A stretch of 58,267 nucleotides of DNA, taken from the NCBI GenBank assembly GCA_013166775.1, contig JABLTJ010000021.1, forward strand, positions 1-58,267, read 5' to 3'. The position numbers were made by a program, and so were the translations under genes. Source of the DNA: Promethearchaeati archaeon. Lineage in GTDB: Archaea > Asgardarchaeota > Heimdallarchaeia > Heimdallarchaeales > Heimdallarchaeaceae. Under the pieces are notes generated by a model, which was not told the DNA's origin, searched no databases, and was given only the letters and a program-made list of their open reading frames with translations. The first letter of the stretch is position 1. The number at the start of each line of letters is the position of its first letter. Positions 35,308-44,313 of the stretch are shown one piece after another.

Positions 35308-36522
35308 TTACATGTGCTCTATTGTTTTCTTCTGGCTCTCAATTGCTTTCATAAGAAATAGTTCAATAGTTTCGACAGATATATCTGGAATGCTTATCAG
35401 CGTTGTTTTCCCCCTCATGCCCTCTCCTGATATCTTTGTACTAATAACATCTTGTTTTGATAATTCTTTAAGATAGGTCCAAATTTGTGTGTGTTTTCTT
35501 GGTTCTTCATTATACTCTTCACATACAAGTTTGTATGAACTTATAGCGTCATTAGTTGATATGTAAGCGTTTTTTGTATGTTTTAATTTTCTAATAGTAG
35601 CAAGAAGTATTAATTTTTGGTGAAGAGATAATGTCAAAATTACTTCTCTCCTAATCTCTGGATGAATAAGAGCTTTTGCCTTTCTAACATGATCAGGATA
35701 TAGAATTGGTGAATTCTCATCATCCGAACATTGACCAGCTCCCCAGAGAAGCTCGATGGCATACCTTGCATCACCGGATTTACTGGAGATGTCTGCAATC
35801 AATTCAATTGCATCTTCAGTAATAGTGCCATCATAAAATGCTAGTTCTGATCTTGATTTTATAATATCTTTCAGATCAGTTTCACTATATTTGTCTAGAG
35901 ATATGTGATTAGATTGAAAGCTACTTTGAGTACTTGCATCAAGTTGATGAATAAAGTTAAGATTCCTTGCAACAAAAATGTAAGAAATCCACTGTTTTTC
36001 AGTCATTTCACTAATACGTAATAGAACATAAAGAAAATCAGTTCCTGAACGGGAAATTAAGTAATCAATCTCATCTAGAACCAGCAATACTTTTACTGAA
36101 TAGAAATCTAATAATCTAATAAGGAGAGATTGCAGCTCTTCAAATGAATATCCTCTTGGTGGTATTGCTTTGTTTAATTTCCTTGCTAAAGTACTAACAA
36201 TCAAATAGGGACTTTTGTATATTCGGCAATTTATGTAGACAAAAAGAAAATTATTTTGTTTGTCAATATTTTGAAGTAATTGTCCAAATCTCTTTGCTAG
36301 TGTTGTTTTTCCTGAACCTGTGGGGCCTGTTATGCAGACTTTTCTTAAAGGCTCATCTTGGGGTTCAAATATAGTTTTAAAATACTTGGCAAGCGTTCGC
36401 AGTTCTTCTTCTCTGTGTGGTAGGTATGGTGGAATATAAGTAACTGACAAACAGCTTATGTTTTTGAACACAGTTGGTTTTTTGATTAATGATTTAAAGA
36501 ATTCCTCATCAGATGTATTCAT
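35308..36522 (-). CDS. cdc6: Orc1/Cdc6 replication initiator
   Basis: AAA+ origin-binding protein. The start at 36522 (MNTSDEEFF) is preferred because GAGGTGA precedes it by five bases; the frame extends eight residues further. It is 404 residues. Walker A GPTGSGKTTL is near residue 62, Walker B VLLVLDEIDYL near 137, sensor 2 SGDARYAIELL near 245 and a C-terminal winged helix about 300-395. The 230-base region upstream, up to tRNA-Leu, is AT-rich and is a possible origin, but no clear ORB repeats were seen. Confidence 0.93.
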   Translation of the reverse strand: MNTSDEEFFKSLIKKPTVFKNISCLSVTYIPPYLPHREEELRTLAKYFKTIFEPQDEPLRKVCITGPTGSGKTTLAKRFGQLLQNIDKQNNFLFVYINCRIYKSPYLIVSTLARKLNKAIPPRGYSFEELQSLLIRLLDFYSVKVLLVLDEIDYLISRSGTDFLYVLLRISEMTEKQWISYIFVARNLNFIHQLDASTQSSFQSNHISLDKYSETDLKDIIKSRSELAFYDGTITEDAIELIADISSKSGDARYAIELLWGAGQCSDDENSPILYPDHVRKAKALIHPEIRREVILTLSLHQKLILLATIRKLKHTKNAYISTNDAISSYKLVCEEYNEEPRKHTQIWTYLKELSKQDVISTKISGEGMRGKTTLISIPDISVETIELFLMKAIESQKKTIEHM

Positions 36523-36778
36523 CGTACTCACCTCTAAAGCAATCAAGTGAAATTCCTATTTATACTTACTAGACAGACATCTCTGAAAGTGATTTAGAAT
36601 CTTGTTTTTACTTTCGCTTTAGTACGAAGTTTAATTACTTCTATTCTACAGTTTTCATTATTTTAAAATCCTTTATTACATTTGCAAGTGTTTGAAACTG
36701 GATAAGCTACTTACTTTTGCTATGAAACCTCTGTCGATAAAGTTAAAAATCCATAGTATGGGTCTTATACTAAAACAT

Positions 36779-36863
36779 GTGGAGATTGCCGAGTGGTCAA
36801 AGGCGCTAGAATGAGGATCTAGTCCTTAGTGGTTCGGGAGTTCGAATCTCCCTCTCCGCACCA
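36779..36863 (+). tRNA. tRNA-Leu (GAG)
   Basis: Class II tRNA. The acceptor GTGGAGA/TCTCCGC has one G-U pair. The anticodon stem is CTAGA/TCTAG with loop ATGAGGA (anticodon GAG). A 13-base variable arm and T arm GGGAG-TTCGAAT-CTCCC follow, with discriminator A and encoded CCA. No intron. A TATA-like TTATACTA lies about 20 bases upstream. Confidence 0.95.
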
Positions 36864-36923
36864 TTTATCGATTCTATTTTAATTACTTAAGCTATGAAAA
36901 TAGGACACAAATTGCTACAGAAT

Positions 36924-37109
36924 TTAACTAAATAAATCTCCGAAAGAAATAGTAGTCCAGTCTATCAAATTAAAAATTAGACCAAAAATAATTGCAAAAA
37001 TGAGAATCGCAATACCTATGAGTAATATTTCCTCTAATATTGGAGATCCTCTCTTTCCCTTAATTCTGAAACAGTGGAGTATTTTTAAAAACATCAGCAT
37101 AGTTCTCAA
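36924..37109 (-). CDS. 61-aa type IV prepilin-like protein
   Basis: A class III signal peptide pattern: basic KGKRG, then SPILEEILLIGIAILIFAII. Cleavage after the Gly would put Glu at +5 of the mature protein, the hallmark of type IV pilins, within a 20-residue hydrophobic helix. The mature protein would be only about 40 residues. Two or three Met starts are possible. It would be a minor pilin or adaptor for the pilus-type motor at 29922-32828. Prepilin peptidase is not in the window. Confidence 0.6.
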   Translation of the reverse strand: MRTMLMFLKILHCFRIKGKRGSPILEEILLIGIAILIFAIIFGLIFNLIDWTTISFGDLFS

Positions 37110-37302
37110 TTTATATCAAAACTTACTTATAAAAACTCCACAAAACAAAAGTATCTGCATAAGAAATCTATTTTACTTTTCTTATGATATAAGGAATAAA
37201 CTTTATTTTCCGAAAATTCTATTAAAAAGACTTGAACATGGAAAACCTTTTTTATAATTAAACTCGGAAGCGATATAGTATCAACCTTAATCGGGTGTTA
37301 TA

Positions 37303-38136
37303 ATGGATATTGAACTTATTGAATTATTTCCTAATTCCATCAAATTCATCTTGTCAGATGTGTCATTGGCGTTTGCAAATGCAATAAGACGAACATCTTT
37401 AGCGGATGTTCCATCTCTTGTTATAGAAGATGTTTATGTTTTAAGAAACACGTCACCTTTATTTGATGAATTTATAGCACACAGATTGGGATTGATTCCC
37501 CTAAAATACGATCCAAAGAAACTTGAATTAAATTTCAGAGATAAGTGCGATTGTGGGGGCATAGGTTGCAATTTGTGCACAGTTACTTTGACTCTTTCAA
37601 AAGAAACCGATAATCAAACAACATCCGTTGCTTACAGTGAAGATCTTGCATCTACACAAGAGGGAGTTGATCCTATTAGTCCTACTATTCCAATTGTAAA
37701 ATTAGGACCAAATCAGGCACTAGAACTTGAATGCATGGCTCAGCTTGGAATTGGTAAAGAACATGCAAAATGGCAACCTGTATCAGCTATGGGTTACCAA
37801 GAGTTTCCTATTCCTAAAATCAATAAGGATAAATGTAATAAATGTTCAGATTGTATAGATGCCTGCTATACCGGTGTTTACCAGAAAGTTGGTGATGAGG
37901 TACAAGTAGTAAATCCTCTTAATTGCACTTTATGTAATTACTGTCTTGATTTCTGTGAACCGGGAGCTATTACAATTAAGAAGGATTCAAACAAAGTAAT
38001 TTTCTCATTTACAACAACTGGGGGTAAGGGTCCATCAGCTGTTCTAAAAGAAGCTGGCGATATACTTCTCTCCAAAATCGACGAATTCAAAAAGAGTTTG
38101 GAAACAACATTAATAGAAGAAGAAAAAGACAAGTAG
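37303..38136 (+). CDS. rpo3: RNA polymerase subunit Rpo3 (D) with two Fe-S motifs
   Basis: Alpha-like assembly subunit of RNA polymerase; it pairs with Rpo11. It is 277 residues. The N-terminal SLAFANAIRRTSLADVPSLVIE (about 24-46) is the alpha-like dimerisation motif. A ferredoxin-like insert (about 176-230) carries CNKCSDCIDAC and CTLCNYCLDFCEPG: two complete C-x2-C-x2-C-x3-C motifs. Fe-S clusters in Rpo3 occur in some archaea. A TATA box (TTTATAATTAAAC, about 37250-37262) lies about 45 bases before the ATG. It heads an operon with L18e, L13 and S9. Confidence 0.97.
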   Translation: MDIELIELFPNSIKFILSDVSLAFANAIRRTSLADVPSLVIEDVYVLRNTSPLFDEFIAHRLGLIPLKYDPKKLELNFRDKCDCGGIGCNLCTVTLTLSKETDNQTTSVAYSEDLASTQEGVDPISPTIPIVKLGPNQALELECMAQLGIGKEHAKWQPVSAMGYQEFPIPKINKDKCNKCSDCIDACYTGVYQKVGDEVQVVNPLNCTLCNYCLDFCEPGAITIKKDSNKVIFSFTTTGGKGPSAVLKEAGDILLSKIDEFKKSLETTLIEEEKDK

Positions 38137-38148
38137 AGTGAACTGGAA

Positions 38149-38514
38149 ATGCCAAAAAGAACTGGTCCAACTGATCCAAATTTAGTTGATTTAATTAATA
38201 ATTTAAAAAAGAAATCAGCAGAAACTAAAATTGCTTTATGGAAGACTATAGCAGAGAGACTGGAAAAATCGAGACGACAAAGAGCTGCAACTAATCTCAG
38301 TAAAATTAACAGATATACAAAAGTAAATGATATAATAGTAGTACCAGGCTCAGTTTTGAGTTCTGGTTCTTTGAATCATTCAGTTACAATAGCTGCATTA
38401 AAGTTCTCTGAAGGTGCAAAAGAGAAGATTCAAGCAGCTGGTAGCAAGTTCATGTCAATTCAAGAGCTGCTAGATTCCAAACATGAAGCAAAGAAAATTA
38501 AGATTATAATTTAA
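38149..38514 (+). CDS. rpl18e: Ribosomal protein L18e (eL18)
   Basis: Large-subunit protein found only in archaea and eukaryotes. It is 121 residues. It begins PKRTGPTDPNLVDLINNLKK; IVVPGSVLSSGSLNH is near residue 64 and A-L-K-F-S-E-G-A near 84. Twelve bases after rpo3 and fifteen before L13, in the conserved order. Confidence 0.95.
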   Translation: MPKRTGPTDPNLVDLINNLKKKSAETKIALWKTIAERLEKSRRQRAATNLSKINRYTKVNDIIVVPGSVLSSGSLNHSVTIAALKFSEGAKEKIQAAGSKFMSIQELLDSKHEAKKIKIII

Positions 38515-38529
38515 ATGAGGTAAACAAAA

Positions 38530-39000
38530 ATGTCAAAGAACGTTAAGAGTGTAGAACTTCAAGTATCTGCTCCTAAACTTTATGTTGATGCAGAAAATGC
38601 TATTTTAGGAAGACTATGCTCAGAGGTAGCTAAATATCTTCTTGAAGGAAATTCGGTTAACATTGTTAATTGTGAAAAAGCTATTATTTCTGGGAAAAAG
38701 CATTCAATTTTAAGAGAATATAGAGATATTCAAAAAATACATACTCACACAAATCCTAGAAGAGGACCATTTCATCCTAAAAGACCAGATAGAATAGTAA
38801 GAAGGACTGTTAGGGGAATGCTTCCGTGGAAAAAAAGCAAAGGCAAAGCTGCTTTTCACAGATTAATGACCTTTATAGGAGTACCTGAGGAATTCAAAGG
38901 TGCAGAGATAATAAAACCAAGATTCTCTGATGCTGATAAACTAAACTGTAAAAAAGTTACAGTCGGTGAACTCTGCAAAGAATTTGGTTGGGAAGAATAA
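38530..39000 (+). CDS. rpl13: Ribosomal protein L13 (uL13)
   Basis: Large-subunit protein. It is 156 residues. LYVDAENAILGRLCSEVAK is near residue 16, the NCEKAIISGKK strand near 45, GPFHPKRPDRIVRRTVRGMLPWKK near 76-100 and FIGVPEEF near 112. Usual archaeal neighbour of L18e and S9. A TGAGG sequence precedes the ATG. Confidence 0.96.
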   Translation: MSKNVKSVELQVSAPKLYVDAENAILGRLCSEVAKYLLEGNSVNIVNCEKAIISGKKHSILREYRDIQKIHTHTNPRRGPFHPKRPDRIVRRTVRGMLPWKKSKGKAAFHRLMTFIGVPEEFKGAEIIKPRFSDADKLNCKKVTVGELCKEFGWEE

Positions 39001-39015
39001 ATTTAGGTGAAAAAA

Positions 39016-39420
39016 ATGGGAAAAGTCATTGTATCTTCTGGAAAAAGAAAAACTGCAATTGCACGAGCAACACTAAAAAAAGGAAAAGGCAGGATAAGAA
39101 TTAATGGTGTTCCTCTTGAAATTCTATCAAATGAATTAAGTAGGGTGAAAATCAATGAAGTTTTTATTTTAGCAGGTGCAGACAGAAGAGAAGCACTCGA
39201 TATCAAAGTGAAAGTAAAGGGAGGAGGATTTATGGGTCAAGCTGAGGCTATTAGAACAGCAATTGCAAGAGGATTAATAGAATATTTTGAAGATACAAGC
39301 TTGAAGGAAAAGTTTGTTGTTTATGATAAGACAATAGTTTCTGGAGATCCTAGAAGAACTGAACCAAAGCACTTTGGGGGACGTAGTTCAAGATCAAGAT
39401 TTCAAAAATCTTATCGATAA
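39016..39420 (+). CDS. rps9: Ribosomal protein S9 (uS9)
   Basis: Small-subunit head protein whose basic tail reaches P-site tRNA. The ATG at 39016 is chosen since AGGTG lies just upstream and itself forms the alternative GTG at 39007. The product is 134 residues. [23 protein letters not shown] is near residue 9, [18 protein letters not shown] near 75, and the tail is ..[10 protein letters not shown], the universal S9 ending. T-rich sequence (TTTTTTTCTTTT) follows the stop. Confidence 0.96.
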   Translation: MGKVIVSSGKRKTAIARATLKKGKGRIRINGVPLEILSNELSRVKINEVFILAGADRREALDIKVKVKGGGFMGQAEAIRTAIARGLIEYFEDTSLKEKFVVYDKTIVSGDPRRTEPKHFGGRSSRSRFQKSYR

Positions 39421-39455
39421 CTTTTTTTTCTTTTACTTCTTTCTATATACATCTT

Positions 39456-40493
39456 ATGACAAAAATAATAGATTGTTCAATGGGTGAGGGCGGAGGATCT
39501 ATTGTAAGAATCTCTATTGCCCTAGCAGCTCTGACAAATATTTCTTTGAAACTTATAAACATAAGAGCAAAACGATCCAATCCTGGTTTAAGAGCTCAGC
39601 ATTTAGAAGCTATTAATGCAATACAACAATTATCAGGTATGTCCGTAGAGGGTGCAAGAATAGGAAGTCAAACAGTATATATTGAAGAGGGATTTAAGCC
39701 AAAAGATGATGCATTGGTAAATATTAAGACAGCGGGAAGTATTTCATTAGTTTCACAAGCAGTCTTATATTATTCATTTATTCAGAAGAGAAACATAAAA
39801 TTAAAAATAGAGGGGGGAGCAACGCATGGAAAATGGGCGCCTTCAATAGAATATATGGAGAATGTGACACATGCTATATTAAAGCTTATGAATAAGAAAA
39901 TATATACAGAACACCGTAAATTTGGTTTCTTTCCAAAGGGTGGAGCTGAAATCACTATCAAGTATGATAAACATGAAAATCCTTTACCTCTTATTTTATC
40001 AGAAAGAGGTGAATTAGAGGAAATTAGGGGATATTCTACAGCTTCTATGAGTCTTAAAAGTAGAAAAGTTGCAGAAAGACAACTTGATTCATTTATTAAA
40101 AAAGCAAATCCACATGTTGAAGTTACTCCAATAATCAAATATGTTGATAGCATCAGCCCAGGTTCTGGTTTAACTATAGTAAGTCAATATTCAAATGGCT
40201 CCAAAAAAGGAAATTTTGTTCCAGGGGAAAAACATCTCTCAGCAGAGCGTGTTGGAGAAATTTGTAGCACAAAATGGAAAAAAATGGAAAAAGGCACTGG
40301 AGCAATTGATGTTCATGCAGCAGATCAGCTTATAGTTCCTATGGCATTAGTTGAAGATAATTCTGAAATAACAGCAGACGAAATATCAAATCATACAAGA
40401 ACGAACATTGAGTTAATTCAAAAATTCTTTCAAAAAACAATTACAATCAAAAAAGAGACCAATCACTATTCTCTTGTCATAAAAGACCTGTAG
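39456..40493 (+). CDS. rtcA: RNA 3'-terminal phosphate cyclase
   Basis: ATP-dependent conversion of RNA 3'-phosphate to 2',3'-cyclic phosphate. It is 345 residues, full length. The N-terminus SMGEGGGSIVRISIALAA and RAKRSNPGLRAQHLEAI near residue 43 are family signatures. FFPKGGAEI is near 158, and DVHAADQLIVPMAL (near 288) carries the catalytic His. Close behind S9, where rpoN/rpoK often follow in other archaea; neither is here. Confidence 0.95.
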   Translation: MTKIIDCSMGEGGGSIVRISIALAALTNISLKLINIRAKRSNPGLRAQHLEAINAIQQLSGMSVEGARIGSQTVYIEEGFKPKDDALVNIKTAGSISLVSQAVLYYSFIQKRNIKLKIEGGATHGKWAPSIEYMENVTHAILKLMNKKIYTEHRKFGFFPKGGAEITIKYDKHENPLPLILSERGELEEIRGYSTASMSLKSRKVAERQLDSFIKKANPHVEVTPIIKYVDSISPGSGLTIVSQYSNGSKKGNFVPGEKHLSAERVGEICSTKWKKMEKGTGAIDVHAADQLIVPMALVEDNSEITADEISNHTRTNIELIQKFFQKTITIKKETNHYSLVIKDL

Positions 40494-40650
40494 ATTTTTA
40501 ACATTGTAATAGCATAAACTCTTTCTTAACGACATATTTATATGAGGTTAAAAAAGTCGGAATACAACTTTAAGGAGCATAAGTTGCTCAAATTCAAAAA
40601 ACGAATTAAAGTAAAATAACTCAAAAAATTAAAGATTAAAGTGATTTATA
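40494..40650 (+). promoter_or_regulatory. Promoter and structured leader of the L3 operon
   Basis: CATATTTATATG (about 40531-40542) is a TATA box, which would give a leader of about 85 bases. The leader holds two small hairpins: GAGCA/TGCTC (40575-40579/40585-40589) and AATTC/GAATT (40591-40595/40603-40607). They are possible feedback sites for a ribosomal protein such as L4, but weak. Confidence 0.4.
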
Positions 40651-41652
40651 ATGGGGCATAGAAGGGTAAGTGCTCCCCATCGATCATCATTGGGATATCG
40701 AAGGGTAAGAGCAAAGAGAATAGTCCCTGCACCTCGAGCTTGGCAAAAATACGAGGGTGCACCCAAGTTATTAGGATTTCTTGGATTTAAGGCAGGGATG
40801 ACTCATTGTATATATATTGAAGATAAACCTCGCAGCCATCTTGTTAACAGAGAAGTAACAGTTGCTGTGACTTGTGTTGAAACACCACCTATGGTGGTTT
40901 TTGGTTTACGTGGTTATGCTAAAACACCTTATGGCTTGAAAATTGTTGGTGATATTCGAACAATGGAGCTCAAAGAGGAGTTAAGTAGAAGAGTAAAATC
41001 TCCAAAGAAGTATGATTTCAAAAAAACACAAAAGAATTTTGAAAAACAGCTAGAACAAATTGTGGAACTTAGAGCTGTAGTTCATACTCAGCCATACTTA
41101 ACAGGAATAGGTATGAAAACACCTAATATAGCAGAAATCAAAATAGGATGCTCTGATATCAAAGAAGGATTCGAATATGGAATGTCTCTATTGGGAAAAG
41201 AGGTACTAATTAGAGACGTATTCAAGACAGGAGAATTTGTTGATTCTGTAGGTGTAACTAAAGGTAAGGGTTTTCAGGGGCCAGTTAAAAGACATGGAGT
41301 AAAGATTTTACAACATAAATCAAAGGGAACCAAACGAGGTGTAGGCTCAATTGGTCCTTGGACTCCAGCTCGAACAATGTGGACAATACCTAGATACGGA
41401 CAAATGGGTTTTCATGTCAGAACAGAGTATAACAAGAGAGTTATGCAAATAGGATCTGATGGAACACAAATTGTTCCTGATGGAGGATTTGTTAAATATG
41501 GAATAGTAAAAAACAATTATGTTTTACTCAAAGGATCCATTCCAGGAACTAAGAAGAGAACAATTTTACTAAGAACCCCGATGAGAAAATCACCACAACC
41601 TGAAAAGGAGCCACAGGTACTCTTTGTTTCAACAAAGAGTCAACAAGGTTAG
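40651..41652 (+). CDS. rpl3: Ribosomal protein L3 (uL3)
   Basis: Large-subunit protein reaching toward the peptidyl-transferase centre. It is 333 residues, the archaeal/eukaryotic length. GFLGFKAGMTHC is near residue 43, GVTKGKGFQGPVKRHGVK near 206, GSIGPWTPARTMWTIPRYGQMGFH near 232 and GSIPGTKKR near 298. Heads the L3-L4-L23-L2 operon in the conserved order. Confidence 0.97.
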   Translation: MGHRRVSAPHRSSLGYRRVRAKRIVPAPRAWQKYEGAPKLLGFLGFKAGMTHCIYIEDKPRSHLVNREVTVAVTCVETPPMVVFGLRGYAKTPYGLKIVGDIRTMELKEELSRRVKSPKKYDFKKTQKNFEKQLEQIVELRAVVHTQPYLTGIGMKTPNIAEIKIGCSDIKEGFEYGMSLLGKEVLIRDVFKTGEFVDSVGVTKGKGFQGPVKRHGVKILQHKSKGTKRGVGSIGPWTPARTMWTIPRYGQMGFHVRTEYNKRVMQIGSDGTQIVPDGGFVKYGIVKNNYVLLKGSIPGTKKRTILLRTPMRKSPQPEKEPQVLFVSTKSQQG

Positions 41653-41668
41653 AATTGAGGAGATAAAA

Positions 41669-42460
41669 ATGAGCATATCATTATATTCAATTAAAGGTCA
41701 AAAAACAAGTGAAAAATTGGAATTACCAAATGTGTTTCAAACTCCACTAAGACCTGATATCATTAAAAGAGCAGTTTTAGCTGAACAAAGCTGGAAAAGA
41801 CAACCAAAAGGAGTAAGCCCTCAAGCAGGAAAATTAGTGTCTGTTGATAATTGGGGTCCAGGTAGAGGTGTAGCCAGAGTTCCTAGAATGAAAGGATCAG
41901 GTACACACAGTGCTCAAAGAACCGCATTTATCCCTCAAGCAAGAGGGGGACATAGAGCGCATCCTCCAAGATCTGAAAAACGGATAATTGAAAAAATTAA
42001 TAGAAAAGAACACTTATTGGCTCTTAAATCAGCAATCGCATATACTGGAAACAAAGAAGCCATTATTCTACGAGGGCATAGATTTGAGGAACAAATCGAA
42101 TTTCCAATAATTGTTGAATCTAAAGCTGAAGAAATTGAAAAAACAAAAGATGTAATAACACTCTTAGAAAAATTAGGGCTATCGCTTGATTTGATGAAAG
42201 TAAAACTGGGAAAGAAAATCCGTTCAGGAAAAGGAAAAGGAAGGGGGAGGAAATACAAAATCCCAGTAGGTCCATTAATTGTGGTAAGTAACGAAGAAAG
42301 TTCAATAGTTAAAGCTGGAAGGAATGTTTTAGGAACTCAAATAGTTAATGTCAATAAATTGACAACAGAACTATTAGCACCTGGCACCCATCCTGGAAGA
42401 CTAACTATATGGACGGAAGAAGCTATTAAAGCTCTAAATGAAAGGTTTGGTGATAAATAA
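41669..42460 (+). CDS. rpl4: Ribosomal protein L4 (uL4/L4e)
   Basis: Large-subunit protein with an extended loop in the exit tunnel. ATG 41669 has GAGGAG seven bases upstream; the frame is open back into L3, but the earlier start lacks such a site. The product is 263 residues. PLRPDIIKRAVLAEQSWKRQPKG (about 27-50) and GRGVARVPRMKGSGTHSAQR (about 68-87) are typical of the archaeal form. The stop shares its last A with the L23 start. Confidence 0.96.
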   Translation: MSISLYSIKGQKTSEKLELPNVFQTPLRPDIIKRAVLAEQSWKRQPKGVSPQAGKLVSVDNWGPGRGVARVPRMKGSGTHSAQRTAFIPQARGGHRAHPPRSEKRIIEKINRKEHLLALKSAIAYTGNKEAIILRGHRFEEQIEFPIIVESKAEEIEKTKDVITLLEKLGLSLDLMKVKLGKKIRSGKGKGRGRKYKIPVGPLIVVSNEESSIVKAGRNVLGTQIVNVNKLTTELLAPGTHPGRLTIWTEEAIKALNERFGDK

Positions 42461-42720
42461 TGGATCCATATCAAGTAATTAAGAAACCGTTAATTTCAGA
42501 AAAAGCTTTCGAGCTAATTGAAAAAGAAAACAAATTAGTGATTGAAGTAAATCTAAAAGCTACTAAAAATCAGATAAAAGAAGCAATTGAAAAATTATAC
42601 AACGTAAAAGTAGAGAGCGTAAATACTTTGATTACACCAAAAGGGCAAAAGAAAGCATACGTCAGACTTAGTGATTTTGATGATGCAGCGGATATTGCTT
42701 CAAGAATGGGATTATTCTAA
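42460..42720 (+). CDS. rpl23: Ribosomal protein L23 (uL23)
   Basis: Protein at the tunnel exit; docking site for SRP and the translocon. It is 86 residues. It starts MDPYQVIKKPLISEKAFELIEKENKL; KNQIKEAIEKLYNVKVESVNTL (about 35-57) is the conserved core. Overlaps the L4 stop by one base (TAATG). Confidence 0.96.
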   Translation: MDPYQVIKKPLISEKAFELIEKENKLVIEVNLKATKNQIKEAIEKLYNVKVESVNTLITPKGQKKAYVRLSDFDDAADIASRMGLF

Positions 42721-42733
42721 GTAGGTGACTAAG

Positions 42734-43468
42734 ATGGGTAAGAAAATATTAGTTCAAAGAAGAGGTAGAGGAACTTCACAGTTCAGAGCAGCATCTCATA
42801 AGAAGAAAGGCAGCGTGAAATATAGGAAAATTTCTAAAATAGAATATAGTGGAAAAATAACCGGAGAAATTAAAGATATAGTACATGATCCAGGAAGAGG
42901 AGCACCTGTGGCTGTAGTTCTTTTTGAAGATAGTTCAAAGAAAATAATTTTACCATCTGAAGGCTTAAGAGTTGGTCAAATTATAGAATATGGTGCAACT
43001 GCCACTATAAATCTTGGAAGTACAATGCCTTTACAATCTATTCCTGACGGATCACCTGTTTTTAATATTGAGTTAACTCCAGGTGATGGGGGTCGTTTAA
43101 TTAGATCAAGTGGTGGTTATGCAACCATTTTAGGCCGTGATAAAGGAAAAGTTACACTGCAACTACCTAGTGGAGAAATGAAAGAAATTCCACAGCGATG
43201 TAGAGCTACAATAGGCATTGTTGCTGGTGGAGGAAGAACAGAAAAACCATTTGTAAAGGCAGGTACTAAACATCACCATAAAAAAGCAAAAGGCCACTAT
43301 TATCCAAAAGTAAGAGGAGTAGCAATGAATGCAGTATCTCATCCACATGGTGGTGGTGCACACCAAAGTCCACCTCGTTCAACTACTGTATCAAGGCATG
43401 CTCAACCAGGTAGAAAAGTTGGATTAATTGCTGCTAGAAGAAGTGGAAGAAGAAGAGGCAAAAAGTAA
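42734..43468 (+). CDS. rpl2: Ribosomal protein L2 (uL2)
   Basis: Large-subunit core protein needed for subunit joining and peptidyl transfer. The ATG at 42734 follows TAGGTG; the in-frame GTG at 42725 is part of that sequence. The product is 244 residues. GRGTSQFRAASHKKKG is near residue 12. HPHGGGAHQSP (near 204) holds the conserved His of the catalytic-centre loop, and the basic tail is RRSGRRRGKK. S19, L22, S3 and the rest of the cluster do not follow; a PAC2 gene does. Confidence 0.97.
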   Translation: MGKKILVQRRGRGTSQFRAASHKKKGSVKYRKISKIEYSGKITGEIKDIVHDPGRGAPVAVVLFEDSSKKIILPSEGLRVGQIIEYGATATINLGSTMPLQSIPDGSPVFNIELTPGDGGRLIRSSGGYATILGRDKGKVTLQLPSGEMKEIPQRCRATIGIVAGGGRTEKPFVKAGTKHHHKKAKGHYYPKVRGVAMNAVSHPHGGGAHQSPPRSTTVSRHAQPGRKVGLIAARRSGRRRGKK

Positions 43469-43545
43469 TTTGCTTATTTTCTTAAATTATGAAAGAACTC
43501 AGTCATTAAAAGTAACAAGATTGATTTATACTAAAGGAGATTAAA

Positions 43546-44286
43546 ATGGGAACTAAAAAAATCTATGGGGAAGTTGAATTTATTTTCAAAAAAACTCAAA
43601 ATTTTGAGGGTTGTACCCTGCTTAATGGTTGGCATGGGATTGGTGAATGTGGTTTTATCTCGATGAGTCACATAGTTGATAATCTAAAAGCTGAACGAAT
43701 TGGTTTTATAATGACTAATAATATTCCACAATTCATAACAATAAAAAATGAACAAATAACATTTCCCTTTGAGATTTACAGAAAAGGCAATGTGGTAGTA
43801 ATTTTACCTATATTCGAACCAATAAAATCTGAACATTTGAAATTTACAAAACGAATAGTAGATTGGTCTATGGATGAGAAATTTGAACAAGCCATACTTG
43901 TTGGTGGTTTAGATAAGCGATTGGAAGATGACCACAACATGAAAGCAATATACACCAACGCTTATTTAGACAAAAAGAAAGAAACTGATGTACCAATTTT
44001 AAATGAGGGATTATATGTTACAGGACCTCTAGCTTATATGTTGATGTTCTATGAACTAAATTCATTTCCTGCAGTTTCACTACTGCCATATGCGGAAAGG
44101 TCAAGACCTGATCCTATTGCAGCTAGTGTTGCTGTTGAGAAGATAAATCATCTGTTGGCCATTGATGTAAATGTGAAGGAATTGCTTGAAGAAGCAGAAA
44201 AAATAGAGAAGGAAATCGAATCACTAATAAGAGCTAGCAGACCTACAGAAAGAGAAAATGATTCCGATAAGGGAATGTTTGTCTGA
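43546..44286 (+). CDS. PAC2-family (proteasome assembly chaperone 2-like) protein
   Basis: A 246-residue member of the PAC2 family; archaeal members are proposed proteasome-assembly chaperones. GWHGIGECGFISMSHIVDNL (about 28-47) matches the family N-terminus, and ERIGFIMTNNIPQFITI follows. ILVGGLDKR is near 125, and YVTGPLAYMLMFYELNSFPAVSLLPYAE (about 160-187) is the core motif. It ends in a charged helix. GGAG lies seven bases before the ATG. Confidence 0.9.
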   Translation: MGTKKIYGEVEFIFKKTQNFEGCTLLNGWHGIGECGFISMSHIVDNLKAERIGFIMTNNIPQFITIKNEQITFPFEIYRKGNVVVILPIFEPIKSEHLKFTKRIVDWSMDEKFEQAILVGGLDKRLEDDHNMKAIYTNAYLDKKKETDVPILNEGLYVTGPLAYMLMFYELNSFPAVSLLPYAERSRPDPIAASVAVEKINHLLAIDVNVKELLEEAEKIEKEIESLIRASRPTERENDSDKGMFV

Positions 44287-44313
44287 AATAACTTTATCTT
44301 AAAAGACTATAAA

